From assembly GCA_037783415.1 (NCBI GenBank), contig JAZGTN010000094.1, positions 558,001-622,000 of the forward strand: 64,000 bases of DNA, written 5' to 3'. The notes below the pieces were generated by a model that saw only the letters and a program-made list of their open reading frames with translations, was not told where the DNA came from and did not search any database. The position numbers and the translations under genes are program-made. This document shows positions 15,301 through 27,300 of the stretch, one piece after another. This DNA is from Leptasterias polaris (lineage: Eukaryota > Echinodermata > Asteroidea > Forcipulatida > Asteriidae). The first letter of the stretch is position 1. The number at the start of each line of letters is the position of its first letter.

Positions 15301-18300
15301 AAGAGTGGTGAAAGATTTGTCAATATCATACACACACTATAAGAGTGGTGAAAGATTGGTCAATATCATACACACACTACAAGAGTGGTGAAAGATTTGT
15401 CAATATCATCACACACTACAAGAGTGGTGAAAGATTTGTCAATATCATACACACACTACAAGAGTGGTGAAAGATTTGTCAATATCATCACACACTACAA
15501 GAGTGGTGAAAGATTTGTCAATATCATACACACACTACAAGAGTGGTGAAAGATTGGTCAATATCATCACACACTACAAGAGTGGTGAAAGATTGGTCAA
15601 TATCATACACACACTACAAGAGGTGAAAGATTTGTCAATATCATCACACACTACAAGAGTGGTGAAAGATTTGTCAATATCATACACACACTACAAGAGT
15701 GGTGAAAGATTGGTCAATATCATCACACACTACAAGAGTGGTGAAAGATTGGTCAATATCATACACACACTACAAGAGTGGTGAAAGATTTGTCAATATC
15801 ATCACACACTACAAGAGTGGTGAAAGATTTGTCAATATCATACACACACTACAAGAGTGGTGAAAGATTGGTCAATATCATACACACACTACAAGAGTGG
15901 TGAAAGATTATTATTATTATTATTATTATTTATTCAGCCAACACACAACGATACAAAACAATACAGAAGTACTTCCAGATGGGCTAGGAGAAACAAAAGC
16001 AAAGTAATTACTGTGGTCCGTGGACCTGCTGCCCCACATCTGGTTGTAAACAAGTAGAGTAAAAAATATATAACAATTTATGTGAAAAATAAAAGATAAT
16101 AAATTAACTATAAATAAACATATGTACATGTACATCAAAGGTTAACATTTTAAACAAAACATTAAAAGCATGAATTATGTTAGAGTAAAACCAGTTTTTA
16201 AGAGTGAAAAAGGAAAACTGAAGAACATTTTGATATGAAATTACAATGCACACAAGGCATCTCAGTAAAGAATGTGAAAGCAATTCAATTCAATTCAATT
16301 CAATTCAATTTATTATAAACGTCACGTTAAAAAACATGAAAATTGTTTTCCAGTGTGCATCTAACAATAAAAACACAAATGGAGATAATTTTAAAATAGA
16401 AAGCAAGAACTACAAAAAATAATAAACGGGACAAAAATACAGCGACAAAGATATTTACAACCATCCTAAAAATACAAGGGTGACAAATAAAAACCACCGA
16501 AGTAAAAGAACAATAAAAACACCGGAGACCTAAATTGTCAGTGATGCCAGCAAACCAGGAAAAACAGAAAAGGAACAAGAGGGGGATTATCTTTTGAATT
16601 TAGAGTTGAATAGGTGGCAAGCATTTGGTAGGAATGACATTCTGAAGCGCTTAGTGCGGGTTCGTGGAGGACGAATTCTTCCTGATTTGTTGACAACCAC
16701 TGAAGAATTTAGTGGATGGGTAGAATCTTGCATAATGACATGAATCTTAGAGGTAATGGCCGATTCAAAAATACAATGTAAATCTTTAATGTCCAAGCCA
16801 ATCGTTTTGGAAGCCACTTTTATGACACGTTCCAGTCTGTGACTGTCTTTGGCTCTAAGATTACCATACCAGACACAAATGCAGAAGGTGATAATAGATT
16901 GGATAACACTTTGATAAAAAAGAAATAAAATGTCATTGCAAACATTAAATGATTTAAGCTTCCGGACAAAAACATCCTCTGGTTAGCCTTAGCGACAAGT
17001 TTCTGAGTATTAATTTTCCAGTTCAAATTGCTGTCAATGGAAGTGCCAAGATATTTAAAATTTTCGACCATTTCAACCCTAGTGTCATTAATATAAATAG
17101 GTTCAATAACAGTCTTGGTTTTTCGGAAGTCAAATACAATTTCTTTAGTTTTGGACACAGTCAGTGCTAAATAATTAAGATCACACCAGTTAACAAAATT
17201 AGCAATCTCTTTGCGATAAGAAGATTCGTCATTCATAGAAATCAAACTGGTCAGTGACGTGTCATCAGCATATTTAATTATGGGACATGAAGTATCACTG
17301 TGTCTGTAATCACTAGAATAAAGTGAAAATAACACCGGGGACAACACACAACCTTGAGGAGCGCCGGTGTTAGTATGCATTTTTTCAGAAATTGAGTTCA
17401 TAAATAAAACCCTTTGAATTCTATCAGTTAAAAAACTGTTAATCCACAAAGAGATATGGGGATTAACACACATTCTATTCAATTTTGCAGTCAATAAATG
17501 AGGCTGAATTGTATTGAATGCCGATGAGAAATCCACAAACAGAGTTCTGACATAGCTATGAGGTTTATCCAAATGTTCATAAATGTAATGCACAAGTGTT
17601 AAAATGGCATCATCCACACCTCTTCCCGAACGATATGCAAACTGGGCAGGGTCAGTGTAGGCTTTAGTCTGAGCCAAGATAATATCCTTAATTACATATT
17701 CAAAGTATTTCATAACTGATGATGTGAGAGCAATCGGTCTAAAGTCATTCATTACTTTTGGTTTGGGTATTTTAGGAATCGGTATAACAGTTGAAGTTTT
17801 CCAAATTTTGGGAATTATGTTATAGTCAAGAGACCACTGAAACAGTCTTTGAAATACAGATGACAGTTCTTTATAGCAGGATTTCAGAAATCTCCCAGAA
17901 ACGCCGTCAGGACCTGATGCCTTGTTTCCCTTGATACGCTTGAAAGATTTCTCAATCGTTGAAATGCTGAGCTCAATCCTATTTGCGTCGTTAACCTGGC
18001 CCCGGAGATCGTCGCAAAGGTGGTTGTTGACCAGGCGAAAATCAAAGGCATCAAAACGGGTGTAGAACTGATTAAGATCATTGGCAAAGGTGCCAGAGTC
18101 ACTGGATGGAATAAAGGTGTTGGTTCTTTTCCCGATTCCAGTGATGGACTTCAACCCTGCCCAGGCTTTTTTTGAGTCGTGCTGTCTGAAATTGTCCTCG
18201 ATGGTTTTGCCATATTTCTTCTTGCTTAGACGAATATGTTTAGTTATTTCCCTCTGCACTCTCCGTTTTTCAGTAAGATCCCCATCACGGAAAGCCTTAT

Positions 18301-21300
18301 GTTTCCTTTCCAGAAGGCAGCGAATATCTTTGGTTATCCACGGTTTGTTGTTTGGAAATATTTTATGTTCCACCTCAGGAATAACCAATTTTTCACAAAA
18401 CTGAAGGTAGTCGCCCACCGCTTCTGTAGCTTCATCAATGGTGTTATGGCCGAAAAAAACATCCCAGTCTGTGCAGTCAAGACATCCTCTGAGGGTAGCA
18501 GTGTTTTCTCTTGTCCACTTTCTGGTTCTTACGATGATAGGTTTTTGTTGTTTCAATTTTTGTTTATAAACAGGAAGAAGATGAATAATGTTGTGGTCAG
18601 AGAGGCCGAGACCTGCTTTTCCATGTGCCTTATAGGCCTTTCCGATGTTGCCGTAACATTTATCCAAAATTTTATCTTTCCTGGTGGGAACCTTAACATA
18701 TTGGTCATAGTGAGGAAGTATATTCTTAAGTTCACAGTGATTGAAGTCTCCTAAAACAAGCTTCACCGCATCAGGAGCCCGTGTTTCAAGATTATTTATA
18801 AGTTCGGCAATTTTAGACGAGGCAATATCCGCATCTGCAGAAGGGCTTATATAAACAGTTGTCACAAAAATTTGGTTAAATTCTCTAGGAAGGTAATGTG
18901 GTCTCAAGCCAACCGTGAGTAATTCAATGTCAGGAGAGCATAAGCGTTCTACAACAGATACGTTGGTACACCAGTTCTTGTTAACATATATACATACGCC
19001 ACCTCCGGTAGATTTGCCAGACTCTGCGGTCCTGTCCAATCGTTCACATGAAAAGCCATCAATGTTCGTATCAAAAGTGGTATTCGTGTCGTTGAACCAG
19101 GTCTCGCTAAAGCACATTAAACAACTATCTCTAAATTCATAGCGGTAGCTTGTGCAAGCTTTCAGCTCATCAAGTTTATTTCTGAGGCTTTGAGTGTTCC
19201 CTAAAACAATTGAAGGTAGAGGAGGGTTGTATTTACGCCGGCGAAGTCGCACTCTAATGCCTCCTTTCTTGCCTCTTTTAAGTTGGGTCAAGTGGGCTTC
19301 AGGGGGAATGTCCGTCTCCAGACTAGGTGTGGCTGTGACCGTTGACCTCAGTCTTAACAATGACTCCCGTGTATACACAATAATGGGCAATGGCCGTTCA
19401 TAAACTGTACTCACAGGAAGCTCAGCAAGTTGAGTAGAAACATGACAAATTACACTGAAAAACAGCGCAGAAAATATAAACTGGCACACCAACATGGTCC
19501 TTGAGGTTGAACACATCAAAAAGGGTTAAAACTAACTGGAAACTGGCATAAAACGTGACGGAAAGACTAAAAAGACAGGACAAACAAATGCACACGGGTG
19601 GTCGCCACAGAGCAGCGCCCTCAAGAAAAGCATTGATGAAACCTACGATAAATGGGCATTATAGCATTTAATATGAATCAAGGTATTAAATAATATATAA
19701 TTGAATCACTTAATAGGTAAATAAGCGAAGGAAATTAGCAAGTATGTAAATTGTAAAAAAATCAAAAAATCAAAAAATCAAAAAAAAAATCAAACAAATA
19801 AATAAATGACTAGTATATAGATAAACAAAAACATAAATAAATAAATAAATAAATAATACTGTACGTGTTGAAATATAGAATAAATTAATGAAATAAATAA
19901 GTAATAAATTAATTATAGAATTTCACATCTTTATAAGGATATAACACAGAGACAAGTTAAGAAATATTAACTGTAGCTACACTATCTTCATGCTTCAGAG
20001 CTTTTAAAAATGATGGCAGAGAAGTTAAAATGGCACTATTGCGAAATTCGACTGGCAGAGCTGACCAGAGCCTGGGAAATTTGTGGATCGCACTCAGATG
20101 CAAGGATTGAGTTCTGGCAAATAAATGTTTGAATGTTAATGCACTATTATATCTATGGTTAACATTGATGTTCCTATTAACAGATTCACATTTAATTGTA
20201 TTAAAAAGACACTTAACAACAAAGGAGATCATCAAACAATTGCGGCGACTTGATAAAGAAGACCATTTTAGAGTACAAAGTCTGTCGGTGTAAGACATTT
20301 CTCCATATTGGTCAATATCACACACACACTACAAGAGTGGGGAAGTATACTTCACCAAATAGACAATACTTGGCATATTTGATATTGAAATTTTTATATA
20401 ATTATTTAAACATTGTTTTTCTATATTTGTATTGTTTTAATATATTTAGAGTTGGCCAAGTGAATGGCTGTATACAAGGCAGAGACAAGACGAGCAAGCA
20501 GATGTGGGTCTAGGGTGGTTGACACCCCTTTGGTCATATCGAGACCCTGAGGTCAGTCTTTAAATCTTCGCTCCTTTTTCAAAGCACATCACAAATTCAG
20601 AATTAAGAAAAATGTGTTACATTGACTGTTGCTTTATTAAGGTATAAATTAATTAATTTTCCAAATTCTCCAAGAGTATGATTTAATGTTAGCTATGATT
20701 AGGTCTTAATCTTGTGTGAATTGTTAAATGCTCTTAGATTCCTCCTTTGTTCACCTGTTACAGTTTAACTTTTAGTCTTTATATTTAAAGTGGTTGAGCA
20801 TGCAGTATTGCTTGTTGTTATTCAGGTGAGAGCAGCTGGCTTAGCTATAGCTGCCAGTTTATCTTCTACTGAAGAAGGACGCATTACTGTGACAACAGGT
20901 TGCGAGCATCTACCAGGTGGATTATGGGCCATGGCATTTGGAGTTCTTCTTGACCAATCAGAGTGCAGTATTGTCCGCCAACAGGTGAAGTAAATTACAA
21001 CCATAGGGTGCACTAGCAATTGTAAAACTAGTAGAACTAGATCAAAAAAGTATGGTTATTATAATATACATGTCCATTATCATCATTATTAGCAATTATC
21101 AAGAAATATCAGAATGGAGAAGGCTCCCAAACCAAAATAGCAAAATGGAGAAGGCTCTCAAACCAAAATAGCAAAATGGAGAAGGCTCTCAAACCAAGAT
21201 ATCAGAATGGAGAAGCCTCCCAAACCAAAATATCAGAATGGAGAAGGCTCCCAAACCAAAATATCAAAATGGAGAAGGCTCCCAAACCAAGATATCAGAA

Positions 21301-24300
21301 TGGAGAAGCCTCCCAAACCAAAATATCAAAATGGAGAAGGCTCCCAAACCAAAATATCAAAATGGAGAAGGCTCCCAAACCAAAATATCAAAATAGAGAA
21401 GGCTCCCAAACCAAAATATCAGAATGGAGAAGGCTCCCAAACCCAAATCAGAATGGAGAATAATAATATGGATTTATATCGCGCTTTATAACACCCAAGG
21501 GCGTCTCAAAGCGCTTCGAACATTATTACCCCTGGTCACTGGGCCATTTATTTCATTCCTTAAACCATCTCAGCTCCCTGGGGAGTATACAGCCTGTGCT
21601 GCAATATATGCGCTACTAAGCTAAATCAATCACAAGAACCATCTCTGCCCTCACAGGTACCCATTTTACCCCTGGGTGGAGAGAAGCAATTATAGTTAAG
21701 TGTCTTGCTCAGGGACACAAGTGTCACGACCGGGACTCAAACCCACACTCTGCTGAACAGAAACACCAGAGCTTGAGTTCGGTGCTCTTAACCGCTCGGC
21801 CACGACACGCCAAGAAGGCTCCCAAACCAAAATATCAAAATGGAGAAGGCTCCCAAACCAAAATATCAGAATGGAGAAGGCTCCCAAACCAAAATATCAG
21901 AATGGAAAAGCTTCCCAAACCAAGATATTAGAATGGAGAAGGCTCCCAAACCAAAATATCAGAATGGAGAAGGCTCCCAAACCAAAATATCAAAATAGAG
22001 AAGGCTCCCAAACCAAAATATCAAAATAGAGAAGGCTCCCAAACCAAAATATCAGAATGGAGAAGGCTCCCAAACCAAAATATCAAAATAGAGAAGGCTC
22101 CCAAACCAAAATATCAAAATAGAGAAGGCTCCCAAACCAAAATATCAGAATGGAGAAGGCTCCCAAACCAAAATATCAGAATGGAGAAGCCTCCCAAACC
22201 AAGATATTAGAATGGAGAAGGCTCCCAAACCAAAATATCAAAATGGAGAAGGCTCCCAAACCAAAATATCAGAATGGAGAAGTCTCCCAAACCGAAATAT
22301 CAAAATGGAATAGGTTCATAAACCAAAATATCAGAATGGAGAAGCCTCCCAAACCAAGATATTAGAATGGAGAAGGTTCCCAAACCAAAATATCAGAATG
22401 GAGAAGGCTCCCAAACCAAAATATCAGAATGGAGAAGGCTCCCAAACCAAAATATCAGAATGGAGAAGCCTCCCAAACCAAAATATCAAAATGGAGTAGG
22501 TTCATAAACCAACATATCAGAATGGAGAAGCCTCCAAAACCAAAATATCAGAATGGAGAAGGCTCCCAAACCAAAATATCAAAATGGAGAAGGCTCCCAA
22601 ACCAAATTATCAAAATGGAGTAGGCTCTTAAACCAGGTTCCCAAATCAACACACAATTGTCTAGTGTTTGCAACTCTAAATCATGGATCAAATTGGAGGA
22701 CACACTTTAAACATTTCAGGACCCTATTTCAACTTTTCTACATTGTGTCCGATTAATAATGTGTCCACTCTACTCAAGTTTTATCCAAATAAAACCAGTC
22801 TTCATTGTCTGGTAGTGTTTGCAGTAACACCATTCAAATAATCTGTCAGTCTGCCAGTGGTGTAACATTTTCAATCATTATTTTGTAATCTTATACCCAC
22901 GGTGTTCATGTAAACCTCACTCTATGTAAAATTTGAAATCCTACTTTACTAATATTTCTTATTTTATAACAGGCAACTTTGTTGCTGGTGAACCTGTTAA
23001 GTCAAGATGAGCAAAATGGTAACCCAGAGGAGGCTGGTATGCATAAAGTATGGGCTGGCCTTGTTATAGATGACCAACAGACAAAGGTAGGTGGTTGTTC
23101 TTCTACACATTTAGTATGGGCTGGGCTTGTTATAGATGACCAACAGACAAACGTAGGTGGTCGTTCTGAATCACATTAAGTATGGAAGATCTTTAAATAA
23201 TAGAAATTGGCAATATTTGAAAGAATACACAACACAACACTTCTTTTCTTATTGTTTTTTATATGTAATATTTGAATCGTACTCTTGAATGCGTAGGTGA
23301 TGTTTTTTCTTATGTCAGGGTATTGCATTATCTTTGGCTACCTGTTTATTCTGTAGGTCTCGTCTTCTTCAACAACACCCCTAACAGATTGTTTTTGTTT
23401 AACAGGTTGATACTACAGGCAGAAAATAAAGATCATTCATACAAACTGTCTTTCTATTTTCAAAGGTTTCTTTATGTGGTTTGCCAGCACTTCTTGCTGT
23501 ACTGAAACACTACAATGTATATCAAAGTTTGACGCTGTCATTATGTTACTACTACGGTCAGGCTAGCATCCAGCCGGTCAGTGTTGTAGAAGAGTCTACT
23601 GTAGCTTCAAGTAGTGTAGCATCGGCTCCGTCTACAACAACTACAACAGGTAACATTGTAAACCGGCTACACCAATTTGTGGTTTGCAAAACATTGTAAC
23701 TGGTGCTTACCCAGCCTGTGTGTATAAATAATGTAGAGTTTGATAAACACTCCTGATGCTAGATTCAGTTCATTTCCATGGGGAACAAGTATGCTATTTC
23801 CATAATTCAAACTGTAACATGACAGCATTTCGATACGTAGTATATGTCAGTAATGTTATTATCATTATTAGCTTAACACCAGAAAATGTATCTTCAAATA
23901 GCATAGCCAAAGATTCTTTGTTAATTTTCTTCCCAAAAATGTTTGAAAATAAGTTTGTTTTTTTGCCATAAAATAATAGCCTATGATGCCTTCTTTTCAA
24001 AAGTGAACTTTCCAATTCAATCTGATAATGTGGTCCAAGTAACCTTGGAGAAGGCCATGATTTTCTATTTCAGAAAATTATATATTTTGAAAAAACTGTT
24101 TTCATTGGACAGGGTAGGAAAAATTCCCTGAAAGTCCCAAAGTGTTGGCAATATCTATGTTTTTGTTTACAGAGTTGGTGCTTTCTTAACTAATACTTGG
24201 TAACATTTCGATGTGGAAATCTTAAAGTTTTTTCCGAGCCCACTCAAGGGATCAATTTTTAGAACACCCAAATTTTGATGACACAATGAAGCCAAACCAA

Positions 24301-27300
24301 GTAAAGATAACAATTGTTCTCATAGGGTGCACTTAGATTTTGTTTTTCTTTTGAGAAAATGGGGTTTTGATTGTTCATCATAAACCTTGGCTGACAATCG
24401 GCCGTGGCATGCTAGAATCTCGGACTTGCCTCTCAGTGGGAAAACTGGCTGCCTATCACTGATTCACTTCTTCAAAAATTGTTAGAAACTTGCAATAGTG
24501 GCATGTGCATCAGAGTTTAGTAATGCAGGGGTGCATTTTGGCAACCCAAACCAGAAACATGTTTACTACATGTAAGCGTTTCATGAGTTGGATTCAGCTA
24601 TGTTGACCTAACTGTTGCTTATAAACCATAACTGAGTTGTTGGTTTGGTTAGGCTTAGTTTCGAGATTCAATGCATGGAACTGGATTGTTGATAAAGTAT
24701 ATCTCTGTATTTTATGTACAGATCTTGGTAGTAATCAAGGTGACAGTGGTAGTACTACACCTGCAAGCATTGAACAATCCATCTTGATCAATGGTCTACA
24801 GCCTCAAGTATGTAAACACACTTTTTTTGTACATTTTCAATGTCGCATCTGATTCTCTATTATACATAGCTTTTGTACCATTAATTAACAATAATACACA
24901 GTTCTTATATATCACTTTGTCATACCCAACAGGAGCCTTAAAGTGCTCAATATTTTTGAGACAGGCTCGCAGAGTTATGAGACCCATTTGTATGGCACCT
25001 TGTAATGGTTTGCAAGCTGATGCCGTCAGTCTGCAGCAAACCTTGCTAGAAATACTGGGGCAAACCCTTCTTGAATCGATAAGTGTACTAGGTTCTTTTA
25101 TGGACTTTATGAAGTGTTTGTGAGAATAAACACAGAATTGAAGCCAATGTTTCCTATAATGTGAACTTTAATAATAATAATATAAGCAAACTTCCAACAC
25201 AGTCTAGGCATGTTACATGCATGAACTGTGAATAGTGCCCTCATGCGTTTGTCTGTAATTATGGTAGATGTATACCGTATTTTCCTGTGTATATAGGACA
25301 CTGCTTATCTGACTTACCAAGGTCTAAAAGACTAACTGCATCTTATCTAAGACTCACTGCCTTAACTGCTTTCACGTGAGATCATTGCGATGATCACTGT
25401 GTGAAATCTTACATTTATACTGTAAAATAATTCCTTCTAATTGTCCACTGCAGTCTTACTTGTTATCATTTTATTAAAATGACACCCACACCGTTCATGT
25501 TGTGTAGTTTTTAACAAGCTGTGATTAAACTTACTGAAAAACTGGTAATTTCCGACCATGCTGCTGTCCATATTAATAATAATAGTAATACCGGCGCAAA
25601 CTCTTGCGATGCCACAGCTGTACACGGCTACGTTAGGCACACCAGTGACAAACTAGTCTTTAATCATAAAGTAGTTTACAAAATGTTTTTTGTATTTTAT
25701 TGAGTAATATTGCACTATTAGATTTCACCAACAGAGGGCCTATGCTCTCATTTTATTGCATTTTTGTGAAATCACCCTCTAGCATTCGGTGCTACATTCA
25801 TGTATTGTCGCATGCAAATAGGGAGATGTTGAAGACTAGCAGCCTGTCATTGGAAACAATGGGACAGCATGTATACGTGCGCACTCGGATGTGCGTGCGT
25901 TGTGTAAAAAAAAACTATTTTTTTAGTCTGTAAACAGTGAAGTTGTACTAATTTTTATGATTACAAATTTCAGGATCTCTTCACGTTATGTGTTATGTAC
26001 CAACACAATGACTCCTGTGTAGCAATGTAGCAACATTGACTAGCTCCTGGCGAGCCTATGTGTGTGCGATCATGTTGCGTCTTATATGGTGGTGCGCTTT
26101 GTATGTTGACACTTGAATCTTGTTTCGGTGATTTGGGGTACTAAGCCTTATACGCCCAGTGCCTTATTTATACACAGGAAAATCTGGTATATGTTATTTG
26201 AAACACAAGCATAAAGGGTTTGTTAATACATCGCAAAACATGGGACCGGTTTAACGCCCCATCCGAATGATGAGGCAATTGTGGTAAAGTGTCCTGCTCA
26301 AGTGTTTCACTATCGAACCCAAACCCACACTCTGACAACACCAGAACTTGGGTCCAGTGCACTAGACTGCTCAGCCACAACACTCTATAAACACTTTTGT
26401 CTTTAGCTTTGTTGTTTTACTTGAAATTCTGTGTGACACAGTTTTTGATTTGTAAAATGTAGAGATGTGTTTTTCTTTGATACAGATATTGAGCGCAACA
26501 GTGAACAGTGATCATGAAGTTAATACCTTGCTCACTATACAGAATGATCAAGGTAAGTCCGTATTGTCATCCTTTCAAGGGTTTTATAACCAAAGGTTTT
26601 TATTTTGAAGAGATGGTGCTACATTAGTAAAAACTGTTTTTTTTATCATGGAAAACAAGTAAGCTTGAACCTATTTCAGCAAGAATCAATCGGCCTATAA
26701 TATGTTTTCATGAAGTCTACACAATGTCTGAATATGGGAAATTAAATGCATCAAAGTAAATAGAACTAAAACTATATGTTATTGACTTATAGTACTGCAT
26801 GCAGTGTTAGAAATAACCCCAGAAAAATTTTTCTGTAACTTTTGCTCATTTGACAAAGAAACATTTACAGAAAAAACCCTTTTGAAATACTTTTTTCAAA
26901 GATTTAATTTTAAGTTGTTTTTATTGCTTGATTAGAATAAAGTTTTTAAAAGAATGAGAAGGCATACAAATTGCAGAATAAACAATAACCCACATTTTGG
27001 TCATGTTTGCTAACCTTAATGGGTTGATGATAGACTCCATGCAAATTACCAAGATGCAAGATGTTTCAACAAGGTGGACATTAAAAAATCTCTTTTCTTG
27101 GGAATGGGAAGCTTTTGATGGTTCTTTATTGTCATTACAATAAGTTGTGATTTACAGGTTACTATTACCATTGGAGAGACACTGACGAATCATTTTGTAA
27201 CATGTTAACAGGTTCCATCAGACCTAGTTCATCTCAATCCAGTAGTACATTGACCATTACAAATTCCAATGGCCGTTACATCAGTGTAGTTACTCCATGC

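Larger units (their letters stand above)
16281..19640 (-). mobile_element. L2-like non-LTR retrotransposon, nearly full length
   Basis: About 3.36 kb on the minus strand: short GC-richer 5'UTR (19520-19640), a long EN+RT ORF, a 3'UTR of about 300 bp and a pentanucleotide tail (AATTG)n at 16281-16312. L2 elements characteristically end in short TGAA/TTGAA repeats. Inserted inside the 3'UTR of an older LINE. The nested position and one frameshift imply it is fairly young. Confidence 0.7.
15909..20308 (-). mobile_element. 5'-truncated LINE (outer element) carrying a nested L2-like LINE
   Basis: On the minus strand: an RT C-terminal fragment at 20308-19957, an AT-rich 3' region, the nested L2-like element (about 19640-16281), then the rest of the 3' region ending in an (AAT)n tail at 15931-15909. 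The minisatellite unit is broken exactly: 'gaaagatt' at the left and 'ggtcaatatca' at the right rejoin into one intact unit. The insertion therefore added sequence without visible loss of target. Confidence 0.65.

Noticed and set aside
15464..15784. ORF of repeated VKDLSISYTHYKSGERL-like peptides
   Set aside because: It is only the translation of the 43-bp minisatellite.
18081..18754. Plus-strand ORFs of 107 and 172 codons
   Set aside because: Antisense shadows of the LINE endonuclease/RT ORF.
21106..22640. CRISPR-like direct repeats
   Set aside because: 31-bp units are contiguous with no spacers, the genome is eukaryotic and no cas genes are present; it is a minisatellite.
24791..25123. 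110-codon ORF downstream of exon 17
   Set aside because: It overlaps the exon 17 donor by chance; the required splice phases do not fit and no family resemblance is seen.
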